Shown here: in pieces, positions 35,195-45,214 of the stretch | Position numbering within the stretch: the first letter of the stretch is position 1 | Layout of the letters: every line of letters begins with the position of its first letter | From: Urechis unicinctus | Lineage: Eukaryota > Annelida > Polychaeta > Xenopneusta > Urechidae | Assembly: GCA_034190875.2 (NCBI GenBank) | Contig: CM067344.1 | Coordinates: 74,931,678-74,995,677 of the forward strand | Reading direction: 5' to 3' | DNA: 64,000 bases | Made by a program: the position numbers and the translations under genes | Notes under the pieces: model-generated | Told to the model about the DNA's origin: nothing | Database searches by the model: none | What the model saw: the letters and a program-made list of their open reading frames with translations, nothing else

Positions 35195-36484
35195 ATGAAT
35201 AAACTAGCCTTTAGTTTCAATAGAAAAGCTACATATAAAACGGGTGGGGTGTATCCAGCCATTTCGGCGGGAGATAAACTAACCCGACAAACAATTCAAG
35301 TTGTTCACAATGGCGGTACATTCACAGCAAAGTTTCCTGGTCTATTCAGTGACTATAAGGTGCCGCCGACAACAGTGGACAAAGTAGTAAAAGACTGGTT
35401 GACAAATCCAATGCAGTTTTGGCAGAACCAGTTAAACTTTGCAGTGTGGTGTGCCACAGCCGGCTGCGGCGTGTCATCCCACGACCTCCTCGATGCTGGG
35501 ATTCCACTCATGAAAGCTCTCTACACCTTTCACCTTTATTACACATTGCGTCGCCTATTGGCAGAACTACAAGCGCCTCTACCTCAGGATCATGTCTATG
35601 ACCCCTAAAACAATACATATGACAAGAGGGCATATGAGAGACTCTGCACTAACTTTGGTGTTCAACCAAACACAGACTGGCGCCAGAAGGCAACCGTATC
35701 TAATAGTGGCCTTGGTATCTTATATGCACATGATGCGTATAGTTATGGGAGTGTCGAAACGTTCGTTATGACCCTACACGGATGGCCTTTGAGGCGGAAA
35801 AGGTTACAAAGCCAGGTTTTGCCCATGCGAGCAACCTACAATCCTTTCAGGAGAAAATGGGTGCTGTTCTACATATAGCACAGAGACCTGAAGCAGACGT
35901 GGCCTAGAGTATATTCATACTGGACACATCTGAGGGCTTTACATAGACCGGCGTTGAGCGAATAAACGACACCATCAGGACCTATGTATGGGCCATTCTT
36001 GAGGCTCAGGCGCAGACCCGCTCAAAGATACTAGGTGTTGGAACGTCCTTTGATGCTCAAAAGCAATTTCAGGCCAACGTTGAGGATGCCATCAACTCCA
36101 CAGTGGACATTCCTTCATCCATCCGACGGTATCAGAACGTTCTCCAGAAAGCTTCCTCAAAGGTTGATTATGTGTTTGGAACGGGCCTGTACATGGCTCC
36201 GTCTGATATGAGCCTCGCCATTGGACGTTGGTGGGTGCAACAATCTGATTACTATCGCAACTGTGGAACAGCAGATCGGCGGCAATACTGATGTCAACGC
36301 GGTTCCGGTGGTTCCAGATAGAGGAAGTTTTGACCCTCTGCCAGATACAGATATGGGAGTCCCCTCTTCAGGGCTGACCCCTGTGGCCGAGACCGGTCTG
36401 CGTGGGGCACACAAGGATGAGAAAACCGCTCTTATTGTAGGCGGAATCGCTATAGGCTTAGCTGTGCTTTGGTTTGCTACATAG
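35195..36484 (+). pseudogene. Conserved-looking virion gene of unknown function, broken
   Basis: It starts MNKLAFSFNRKATYK, divergent from the penton-like gene with only 6 bases between the two starts, so both probably share a bidirectional promoter. The text is open to a TAA at 35,606-35,608 and continues in frame (YDKRAYERLCTNFG). It then slips near 35,760 and has stops near 35,905 and 35,945, with a last slip near 36,230. The C-terminus (VGGIAIGLAVLWFAT) is one membrane-spanning or hydrophobic anchor. Total size would be about 430 residues. No family motif recognised. Position between vertex and capsid genes suggests a virion component. Confidence 0.55.
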
Positions 36485-37754
36485 TAAGTCACGGAGTATC
36501 AGGAGGATAACTCCCCACACCGCCACAGCTGCGGCCCACACATGTTCTGCCATCCAACCAGCCACCATTGCAGATGGCTTAAGCAGCCATGATACGACGG
36601 AGCCAATGATTCCTGGAAGGGCAGCTGCTGCCATACCGGCTAGGCCCTTCGGGACGTTTGCCAAGGAGTTCAGCTGTTTTTTTAATCCATTCTTTTACAC
36701 TGGGCTTATCAGCTGGTGTCGGTGTTGGTGCCGGGGTTGCACTAGTGCTCCCTCCATCCGTCAAAGCAACAACCAGTGAGGATGGAGGCGATTGTTATGC
36801 CCTGCTCCCGGAACAGGGTGCCTTCACGCTCAGCTAGCGTTGTGTCCTCGTTAAGAAGTCTGTTGATCGTTTCCCTGATGCAGTTGATTCACAGACGGTT
36901 GGGTTCCCAGACGTTCACGGTTTACAGAGGCAGCCTCAACTCAGGCACTCCGAAGATCCTGCAGCTCTGCAAGCTCATTTGCTTGGAATCTCCATGCACC
37001 ACTTTCACCACTCCCATCCTCCTCCAAGCTTGCCATTTTAGCTTCCCGTCGGGCTATATCCCTTTCTATCTCAGTTATCTTAGCTAGGTTGTTCACCAGC
37101 TCACCCCTCTGGGTCTGCATAGCCTTGTCAAGCCCTACAAGCTCTCGGAGTGGTAGTTTGTTGTCTGTTTCTGTACCTAGGTCTTGGATGGTGGTATGAA
37201 CGTCCTCTATGAAGCTTGTTTCTTCCACACCACCTTGCTCTGTCACGGCTTCAGGGCCGCTCATTTCTAAATTCTCTGTGGCTTTAGCAGCTGCTTGGTC
37301 TACGCCTTTGAGGGTTTTTGCTTCCTTTCGCGACACCGCTTGTGAGAGGACCACTCAGTGAACCCAAACCATCACGGACAGCCTTATGCCCCCCTTTAGA
37401 TCTAGTTATTGTTCCAAGTGAAAGCGGTTTTTTGGTACGAGAATTTGTAATACTTAAGTCAGGGTAGTCCTTCAAACGTAAATGTCCTCCAACAAGTTAA
37501 AACTTTGGATAATCACGGCCGAGGGTTGGTATGTGACCTGTTTCAGCTAATGCATCGTAATAATCATTGACAGCGCCTATAACGAGTCGGCCTCCCTGTG
37601 GTATAGACTTATCCATCCCACTGTCCCCTTCTGTAACAGGTGGAAGAGTGGCCTCTGGGAAAGTCTCCTCATCATTAAAAGCTAGTCTCATTCCTCTCCC
37701 CTCCCATAGCCCCTCCTCCTCTGGGTCGTCAAATGCTGGGTTATCAAACTTCAT
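36458..37754 (-). pseudogene. Coiled-coil protein with hydrophobic C-terminus, broken
   Basis: Four minus-strand open pieces follow each other in one direction with small frame slips. First is an acidic start (MKFDNPAFDDPEEEG) with a YDALAETGHIPTLGRDY motif (37,497-37,754). Next is a basic linker (37,284-37,475), then a coiled coil (36,941-37,354, EIERDIARREAKMASLEE). A piece with AEREGTLFREQGITIASIL lies near 36,785-36,860. Last is a Pro/Thr linker and hydrophobic Ala-rich end (36,458-36,764, MAAAALPGIIGSVVSWLL). Taken as one gene of about 430 residues. The end could act on membranes during entry or assembly, by analogy with minor virion proteins; that is inference. It may instead be two genes. 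Confidence 0.45.
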
Positions 37755-37794
37755 GGCTGTGTGTTAAAGATATAATTGTAATTAAGCATTCAAC

Positions 37795-38608
37795 ATGACG
37801 AGTACTTACGGACGCAAACTAAACCCACACCGCCGGATACGCGAATCCCTCGGGGTAAAGGGCATGCGACAGTCTGTAGTCGTTACAAACAATCCAAGCA
37901 CTATTGACCAGAACCAACAACTGCTGGTTCGCTTCCCCAATCTAGTCGCAGACGACGTCATTGTTCCAGGGACAGCAAGGCTGGCTTTTACAATCACGCT
38001 GACTTCGACTGATGTTAACTGCAGCGTTGTGCAAAACCTGGGTCGCTCCGTGGTTAAGAAATTGACAATCAAGATTTCTGACAATGAGGTCATGTCTATT
38101 GATGACAGCGATGTGGGACAGGAGACAAGGATGAGACTGAGAAAGAGGATCTGGCCATAGCCGATGTGTATGGTAATAGGTTCTACGTTCTGCTTGACTT
38201 TGACTCCTCGAGAGCCACATGCCATTCTACCAGAGCGCGCTTAATGACAGACTAGAGTACAAGCTCACGTTCAACGACTACAACTGCGTGATTCACGCAA
38301 CATGCGACACCGAAGCCAGCTACAAAATTGATGGCATCTCGCTGGAGTATGACATGGTTACCCAAACAGAGTTGGCCCGCATGATACGCACCCAGTACAC
38401 AGGTCGGCTCTCGATTCTGTATGACCGTGTTCTTCATTACAGGAAGCTGCACGGTAGTGGTAGGGCCGTGGAGAATGCGTCTGAGGGTATCACCATTCAG
38501 ATCACAAAAAAATCACAGGCGGCCGGCACATTGAACGTTTATATGTATAATGTAATGGATGCACAGCTTAACATTAAAGATGGCAGGTTCGTCAGCGCAG
38601 TCTACTAA
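37795..38608 (+). pseudogene. Jelly-roll major capsid-like protein
   Basis: Two open pieces with one frame slip near 38,150-38,215. The first contains NQQLLVRFPNLVADDVIVPG and VVQNLGRSVVKKLTIKI, the strand pattern of a capsid jelly roll. The second contains MPFYQSALNDRLEYKLTFND and ends KDGRFVSAVY. Short FY...L-DRL-Y-L motifs of this type mark the double jelly-roll capsid proteins of Polinton-like elements. At about 270 residues it is short for a full double jelly roll, so an internal deletion near the frame slip is possible. It overlaps the ATPase start by 29 bases. Confidence 0.6.
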
Positions 38609-39216
38609 CAAGGTTTTGATGAAACCAAAAACTGAGTTTACATTTCCAGATGGTCCCTGTTCGGCAATTGTTTGTGGGCAGACAGGATGTTGGAAAACCG
38701 CATTCATCCTCGACCTACTTGAAAGGCCCTTCTTCGGTGCCTTCGAGCATATTGTAATCCTCTGCCCTACCATACGTTTCAACGAAGCCTATCAGACGCG
38801 GTCATGGGTGTGGGATGATTCAGAGGTCTACGTTGTTGATCCAGGGGAGCGGCTCCATGACCACCTGAGGGCTTTACTACCATTGTTTTAAGTGCAAGCC
38901 TACCCTCTACATTATTGATGACTGTTCGGCAACAAAGGCCCTAACCAAGAAGAAAGACATGTTAACCGAACTGGCCTTTAGCGGCCGCCATGCTTATCAA
39001 AGTGTCTGGGTCCTCACCCAAAAGTACAACTCTGTGCTGAAGGACTTACGTGAGCAGACTCGCTGGATGGTGCTCTTTCACACCAAGGACCGTGACTCGT
39101 TTATGTAATTCCAACAAAAGGAGGAACGTGCCACAGTACGCCAACTACTAGCAAAGACCAAGCACGCAAAACTGCTGCTGAAGACTGATCAACCTACTGC
39201 ATATGCCGTCGATTGA
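38580..39216 (+). pseudogene. A32-type genome-packaging ATPase, inactive
   Basis: FtsK/HerA-fold ATPase that pumps DNA into the capsid. It starts MAGSSAQSTN inside the end of the capsid gene. Walker A reads GQTGCWKT; the family needs G at the sixth position, so the W (TGG for GGG) should abolish nucleotide binding. A frame slip near 38,885 follows. Walker B is visible in another frame as LYIIDDCSATK, followed by a sensor-like VWVLTQKYN. A TAA near 39,106 and a further frame change precede the C-terminal basic segment ending at 39,216. Confidence 0.75.
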
Positions 39217-39825
39217 AGTGATATTGGCCTCGATTGCAGCTGCTGCCTCAGTAATCAGTTGAGGTTTCTTCATCTGGGTAGCGATGCAGTATTTTGAAGC
39301 TCGAAGGCGTACTCGTATATTCATGGATCCTGATACCATTATTGATAATATCAATCGAGACCAGTGTGTAGTGGAACGCTTTAACTGCACACTTGCTGAG
39401 CGGCTCTTTGGACACCAGTATGCCGTAGAGTTAAGGGATACTGGAACACGATCAATGGAGTGGGTTACTCGGCTGCAGGCTGTAGTCTCTGCAATAAATA
39501 ATGAGGTGACCCGGTTGACTGGAAAAAACCTAAAGATGCTATAAAGGCAAAACGAGTTGCACAAAAGCCCTCTGCAGTCGTACAAGGGCGCCCGCTGGGG
39601 GTTAAAGAGCAAAAGCTTCCCTCTGGTGTTGGCGTTCGCTACCTCTACCAGCCTGGTGAGGCAGAGCAAGACCAGCGCCGGCGGGCCACTGACCCTGTGT
39701 GGTCACTCAATGTTTGCCAGATTGGACGCTCTGTCACTTAATCTGGTGAGCCTGTACTTTACTATTTGTTGGATGGACCGCTCCATGGCTTTGTGAAGGA
39801 GGAGCTGCTTGTGGTGCCCTGTAAG
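39203..39825 (+). pseudogene. Small membrane protein fused by deletion to an integrase C-terminal remnant
   Basis: The ATG lies inside the ATPase end. The frame reads a hydrophobic helix (IEVILASIAAAASVIS), an in-frame TGA, FFIWVAMQYFEARRR, and then without a gap VVERFNCTLAERLFGHQYA. The last piece is the end of a retroviral-type (DDE) integrase core with its Glu; the N-terminal zinc finger and the two Asp motifs are absent. The integrase tail continues in a shifted frame after 39,541 with a basic segment and an SH3-like strand stretch, interrupted by a TAA at 39,739. The abrupt join suggests a deletion of several hundred bases between two genes. Confidence 0.6.
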
Positions 39826-39840
39826 TTTGACTTTTGCGCA

Positions 39841-40329
39841 ATGCACAGGTTTAAGATAAAGCGGGGGATTGTAAATCGACTTTGTGTAGAGTGCCAGAAG
39901 GGCATTAAAAATAACCTAAAATTATGTATGGATTGTGGATACGAAAGGGTTAACCACAACCTCCTTCATAAGAAGAAGAGGCTTGAGGGCAGGAAGACCC
40001 GGATGGCGACTCACGTTGAGACTGGTACGACTGAGGAAGGCGTGCTAGATAAACCTTCTCAAGCTAGGAAGACCAAGCCCGCACATCCGCCGGGTGGTGC
40101 CGCTCCCACACCCAAACCCCCTCAGGCCAGGAAGACCACTGCTTTACGCTCTATACCCTTCTTCCAGGCCACCCCCAGTTTCACTATAGCCAGCATTTGT
40201 GAGAAGGTGGATGACCTCCTGATTGCGAAGGGGGCAGAGGGTGTGGGAGAGGTGTCCAGCAGTGATATGGGAAGTTCACCATCACCCCTCAGTAGCCAGT
40301 TGGAGGTGGAAGGTGTGGATACACTTTAG
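39841..40329 (+). CDS. Zinc-ribbon, Pro/Lys-rich element protein
   Basis: The start is MHRFKIKRGIVNR. Two CxxC pairs (CVEC and CMDC, 13 residues between) form a likely zinc ribbon, followed by a basic stretch (HKKKRLEGRKTR), a Pro-rich linker with two QARKT repeats, and an acidic Ser-rich end. 162 residues, open throughout. No family recognised. A DNA- or RNA-binding role is plausible from charge and zinc ribbon only. The 3' end lies about 100 bases from the broken end of the polymerase, next to a probable deletion junction, so it may be truncated. Confidence 0.45.
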   Translation: MHRFKIKRGIVNRLCVECQKGIKNNLKLCMDCGYERVNHNLLHKKKRLEGRKTRMATHVETGTTEEGVLDKPSQARKTKPAHPPGGAAPTPKPPQARKTTALRSIPFFQATPSFTIASICEKVDDLLIAKGAEGVGEVSSSDMGSSPSPLSSQLEVEGVDTL

Positions 40330-40426
40330 GTTGAATACGATACTCCCCGTCTGCCGGCGGTCTAAGCTGGGTGGTAGGCCTGGGTGCGGCTATGCCCATA
40401 GGCCAGGGTGTGTACACCACCCGGAG

Positions 40427-43291
40427 CTATCCATCGCTTTGGGTGAAGCATAGGGCGCGGTGGATCTTGGTCAGCCTCATCCCCAGGGCCAGATACAGTT
40501 TGAGGTTTCTGTAATGGAGTACGTTCTTCTCCTTATTCCCCAGGTTCGGGACCAGCTTCTCGACTCCGTGGCCGCCGTATTCGTTAAGGAGGTTTCTCTG
40601 GTAGACTGAGAGCCACTCTGGGGCCAGGGGGTAGTCGTTGTGGTCGTCGTGAAGCTCGGGTGGATACTGTAAGTCAACCTCAAGTATGTACCCAGTCTCA
40701 GCATCGTCTGGGTGGGTGCGCACTAGTCTGGAGAGCGGCTCTGGTTGGTCCACCCACTCAATGTTCGAGGTAGGTAAGGCATGGCTCATTGCCCATCTAT
40801 AGAGCTTGTTTGCGTCGAGGTACTGGATATAGCTCGTGGGCTTGTCCTAGTCGAAGTCTGCTACGTACGGGTTGTTCGCCTTGGCGTGGCGCCGTGAGAC
40901 CATACTTATTCCTCCACGCAGACCCTTCTTGATGAAGAGGTGTTTGTCATAGTCAGTGAGGAGTTTTACCCCGGTGCTCTTGAGCGTCCCACGAGAGGCC
41001 TGGGCTGGTGTAGTAGTGGGCCGGGTCCAGACCGTACTGCTTTAGGCTGGTCTTCCAGAATGTTTCAAACACGGCGGCTAGGAGGAGGACATCTCTCCGG
41101 AGGTAGAGGTCGTGGTAGTTGCCCATGTTCTTGCAGCCAAACGTGCTCCGGACCTTTTGCGCGTGGGCGTAGTCTGTGGCTGATATGCCCTGCTCCGAGA
41201 GCTTGCTGTAGAAGTCTTAGATGGGCGGGAGGGGAGAATCAAACTTATCCCAGCTGTCCATGAACTCATAGGGGAAGACTCCTTGCGTAGGAGTAGCCCT
41301 CGCTTTGCCTGGTCTGGTTCATACTCTGCCGTCACCGTGATGGCGTCTGGGCTGTTGGCTGAGACCAGCTTGTCGAGAGAGGCCAGGAGGAACTGAGCGC
41401 TGTCTATGAAGCGGAGCTGTCCGAGGGATCGGGATATGTACTTCTCCATGTTGTTGGGTATACAGTTGATGTCTCCCTCTACCTTGCTTATGCCTTGCAT
41501 CAAGAGATGGGAGTCATAGCCCCTCAGGTTGTGAAAGACCACGGGGATGGGGTTGTCTTGGGGCTCAACCTAAGCTTTAGGTTGCAGGCGTTGTGAGCTG
41601 GCCCTCTGTACTTGCCGGTTATGTGGCAGTGGTCACGGACCCGGTCGGTTCTGAGTGGTTTGCTGCAGATGTGGCATTGGTTGCGGTCTTGTGGACTCTT
41701 TGGTCGTCTCGGGTCATCCGCATGGGAACTGGCTTGGAGAGAACTGCTTTGATCTTTTTCTCCTCCTGCTGTTAGGCTTTGAGGAACTTCTCCACAGTGT
41801 CTCTTCCCCTATAGACTACTGGGGGCGAGGTTTTTCCATCGCATCGGACCACTATGTAGCCGAACCCACAGCCCTGGTGTTCTTGGGTCTTCTGGGTGTT
41901 GCTCTTTTCTGGATTGAGGGCTGGCCCTGGGAGCTTTACTGTGAGCGCTTTGAAGTCTGCGTAGATGACGTAGGGGGCCGGGAGTTGCTTTTGCCAGTTC
42001 TGGAAGGATAGGATGTTTTTCCCCTCCTCTGGCATGTCTACCCACACGGCTGTTTGGCCGACCCCTGCACACTCTGGCTTGTGGGACTGGAGGAGGGCCG
42101 ATGTGGTGTAGCCGTGGAGGCAGCGTTCCCTGAAGAATTTGCGGCCCTCGTATTTTGTCTGGTCGTAGAGTAGGCGGTCTAGGTTTTTAATCCAGGTGTA
42201 ATGGCATACTCTAGCGTCCTCGATCAGCATGAGGTTTATACAGGTGCCGGGGTATTTGCTGATCCGGTGGACTATGACGGTTTTCCCATCCCAACCAAAT
42301 ACGTTTAGGCCTAGGTCAAGAGCCTTTTCGATTTTTCCAGCGTGGGAAACTGGGGTGGGGTACGCCACACCTTAGCCTTTTAGCTTATCTATGAGCCACT
42401 GGATGTTGTATTTTGAGGGCCGATGTGGATTCTGTGCAGCTGGGTGGAGGGCGGAGATGATGGACCATAGTATACATAGGTTGTCTCGGTTCTTTACGTT
42501 TATGATGGCCCCGTTGTTTGCCAGTGGTGGCGGTAGAGGGAGCCGCCTTTGAGTGGTTGATACTTCGCGATGTCGATCCAGATGGTTTCTACTGCCTCAA
42601 AGACCCACCCACAACCTAGGTTAACCCACTTCTCCAGCATCTCCTGGATTTGGGGGCCGGCCTGGTCTATCGCGGAGTCTTCTTTGCCTAGAACAGTTTG
42701 CTGCTTGTTTCGTAGGACTGACTCTGTGTACTCTGTGACACCATCTTTGTCGGTCTTGTAGAGACTTACTTTGACTGTGAGCTGGGTTTTGAGGCCACCT
42801 AGCAGGTTCAGCTCCTCTGCCAGAACTTTACGAATCTGGGGTTGCACGCCTTTCTGGAAGGTCAGGAGGTCTGGGGCATAGGGGTGAGTCTTGGGAACGT
42901 TCATGACCCAGCCTCACAGTTGGTTGCTGATGGCCTGCTTGTTTTTCCTGAATTTGAGCCGGGGAGTGGGAACTGGTCTGAGGCTTGTTTGGGGAACTGA
43001 GACAGGCCTTACGCGGGGAAGTGGTGTCCTGGAGGTGGGCCTGGGGTGTGGGCCCAGTGCTTTCACCACTTCAGACCAGAGTCGGGGGGATGGAGTCGAC
43101 GGAGGGGCTGGGTCACGGTCCACCATGGTTCTCATTCTTGCGTACATCTCCTTGTACATCCTGTCGAAGGCGTTTTTCTTTTCGAGTGCCACGTGGGCGA
43201 CCTTCGTCCGTGGATAGGGCGGCAGGGGCTGGCCTTGGATTTCAGCATAGTCGGCTTGAGCCTGTTTCGCACGTATGTGGTGGGGCGTCAT
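40427..43291 (-). pseudogene. Protein-primed DNA polymerase B, C-terminally deleted
   Basis: It reads right to left in about seven frame-shifted pieces. The N-terminal region (42,914-43,291) is basic and Pro-rich. A domain with CGWVFEAVETIWIDIAKY follows (42,500-42,904). Next comes CHYTWIKNLDRLLY and a Cys/His finger (CLHGYTTSALLQSHKPEC). Exonuclease motif I reads YADFKAL near 41,950, where the family has D-x-E, so the catalytic Glu is Lys. A CHIC...DHCHITGKYRGPAH finger lies near 41,600-41,670. Exonuclease motif II FHNLRGYDSH is near 41,520. Polymerase motif A LDANKLY is near 40,810. The frame stops about 120 residues later at 40,427. Motifs B and C (the DTDS catalytic Asp pair) are missing, so the enzyme cannot be functional. 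Confidence 0.85.
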
Positions 43292-43603
43292 TACTCATTG
43301 TTTTATTAGTTCAAAAGGGGGTACAAATGACACAAAATCAAGTCGCAACGAAAACCCCACCTGCGACTCAAACGGCTTCCGGCCCTCTCCCCCTACCCCC
43401 ATGTGGTCGTGGCGCCCTCATCTGGTCGTGGCTCCCTACCCCTGTGACTCATGGCCTCTCTCTCCCCTGCGACTCATGGCCTCCTGAGAGGCTCCCCGTC
43501 ATTAATCTTCGGCCAGCTCTTGGCAGCTCTTGAGACCTTAGGCCCCGAAAGGAATAGTTGAAGTGGGTAAATGATGCTCTGAAGTTGGGGATTCCTTATC
43601 GTC
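43292..43603. other. Right subterminal region of the element
   Basis: C-rich noncoding stretch between the polymerase start and the right terminal repeat. It has imperfect internal repeats (TGGTCGTGG twice; GACTCATGGCCTC twice). It probably holds the polymerase promoter and end-recognition sequences. Confidence 0.5.
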
Positions 43604-43660
43604 GGTGGGTGGGGTCTCTATTTGGAGGTATGTTCTGGAACCGCTATTACCTATACTACT
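43604..43660 (-). repeat. Right 57-bp terminal inverted repeat
   Basis: It ends ...TATTACCTATACTACT on the plus strand and is the exact reverse complement of 19,676-19,732. The flanking GCGTT at 43,661 completes the insertion signature. Confidence 0.95.
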
Positions 43661-43665
43661 GCGTT
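43661..43665. other. Right target-site duplication GCGTT
   Basis: Direct repeat of 19,671-19,675. Confidence 0.75.
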
Positions 43666-43892
43666 TTCAAGCGTGATTTCATTCAAGATGATTTGGCACA
43701 TCCTTTGCCAACGCGACGGAGGTGCCATGCAGCGGTTAAATATAGAAGCCCGATAGGTTATCGATGAAGGGTCAGAGGAAATAATTTGGGTGTGGATTCG
43801 AATTTGGATCAATGTTTATTAAGACAATTACTATTTACAGTCGTGTGTTCGGGTCAATCAAAGATTATTCCCCTTGGCCGAGTGGTGAGCAT

Positions 43893-45210
43893 TAACTAGT
43901 GTCCCTGCTTTGTTTTGGTCGAGTGATGAGCGTTAACTAGTGTCCCTGCTTTGTTTTGGTCGTTTTGGTCGAGTGATGAGCGTTGACTAGTGTCCCTGCT
44001 TTGTTTTGGTCGAGTGATGAACGTTAACTAGTGTCCGTACTGCTGAGCGTTAACTGTTTTGTTGTTGTGGTTGAGTGATGAGCGTTTCACTAGTGTCCCT
44101 GCTTTGTTTTGGTTTTGGTCGAGTGTGTGATGAGCGTTAACTAGTGTCCCGTGAGTGATGAGCGTTAACTAGTGTCCCTGCTTTGTTTTGGTCGAGTGAT
44201 GAGCGTTAACTAGTGTCCCTGCTTTGTTTTGGTCGAGTGATGAGCGTTAACTAGTGTCCCTGCTTTGTTTTGGTCGAGTGATGAGCGTTAACTAGTGTCC
44301 CTGCTTTGTTTTGGTCGAGTGATGAGCGTTAACTAGTGTCCGTGCTTTGTTGTGGTCGAGTGATGAGCGTTAACTAGTGTCCCTGCTTTGTTTTGGTCGA
44401 GTGATGAGCGTCAACTAGTGTCCCTGTTTTGTTTTGGTCGAGTGATGAGCGTTAACTAGTGTCCCGGCTTTGTTTTGGTCGAGTGATGAGCGTTAACTAG
44501 TGTCCGTACTGGTGAGCGTTAACTAGTGTCCCTGCTTTGTTGTGGTTGAGTGATGAGCGTTAACTAGTGTCCGTGCTTTGTTTTGGTCGAGTGGTGAGCG
44601 TTAACTAGTGTCCCTGATTTGTTTTGGTCGAGTGATGAGCGTTAACCAGTGTCCCTGCTTTGTTTTGGTCGAGTGATGAGCGTTAACTAGTGTCCCTGCT
44701 TTGTTTTGATCGAGTGATGAGCGAGTGTCCCTGCTTTGTTTTGGTCGAGTGATGAGCTAACTAGTGTCCCTGCTTTGTTTTGGTCGAGTGATGAGCGTTA
44801 ACTAGTGTCCCTGCTTTGTTTTTGGTCGAGTGATGAGCGTTTAATGTCCCTGCTTTGTTTTGGTCGAGTGATGAGCCTAGTGCTGCTTTGTTTTGGTCGA
44901 GTGATGAGCGTTAACTAGTGTCCCTGTTTTGTTTTGGTCGAGTGATGAGCGTTAACTAATGTCCCTGCTTTGTTTTGGTCGAGTGATGAGCGTTAACTAG
45001 TGTCCCTGCTTTGTTTTGGTCGAGTGATGAGCGTTAACTAGTGTCCCTTTGTTTTTGGTTTTGAGCGTTGACTGGTGTGTTTTGGTCGAGTTGTGAGCGG
45101 TAACTAGTGTCCCTGCTTTGTTTTGGTCGAGTGATGAACGTTAACTAGTGTCCCTGCTTTGTTTTGGTCGAGTGATGAGCGTTAACTAGTGTCCCTGCTT
45201 TGTTTTGCTT
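43893..45210. repeat. 41-bp minisatellite, about 32 copies
   Basis: The unit is GCGTTAACTAGTGTCCCTGC+TTTGTTTTGGTCGAGTGATGA. Several copies are shortened (around 44,040, 44,150, 44,720, 44,880 and 45,060). The array begins about 230 bp outside the element's right end and was probably present before the insertion. Confidence 0.95.
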
Positions 45211-45214
45211 TTTG

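Larger units (their letters stand above)
19676..43660. mobile_element. Polinton/adintovirus-like element, 23,985 bp, nested and defective
   Basis: Perfect 57-bp terminal inverted repeats (19,676-19,732 and 43,604-43,660) starting AGTAGTATAGG, plus a 5-bp direct duplication, define the ends. An AG start, a target duplication of this size class, a protein-primed polymerase B, a retroviral-type integrase, an A32 packaging ATPase and a jelly-roll capsid protein are the known hallmarks of Polinton/Maverick and adintovirus elements. Gene order, left to right: nuclease remnant (-), small protein (-), fibre head (-), 13.3-kb foreign insert, fibre shaft (-), penton-like (-), unknown virion gene (+), coiled-coil/hydrophobic protein (-), capsid (+), ATPase (+), membrane/integrase remnant (+), zinc-ribbon protein (+), polymerase (-). 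Without the insert the element is about 10.7 kb, short for the class, because the polymerase and integrase have lost large parts. Every gene is damaged. Confidence 0.9.

Noticed and set aside
40940-42011. Plus-strand frames at 40.9-42.0 kb
   Set aside because: Antisense of the polymerase B pseudogene, whose motifs are clear on the minus strand.
19676-43660. Infectious or active virus
   Set aside because: Polymerase, integrase, ATPase, capsid and fibre genes are all disrupted; only a defective relic is supported.
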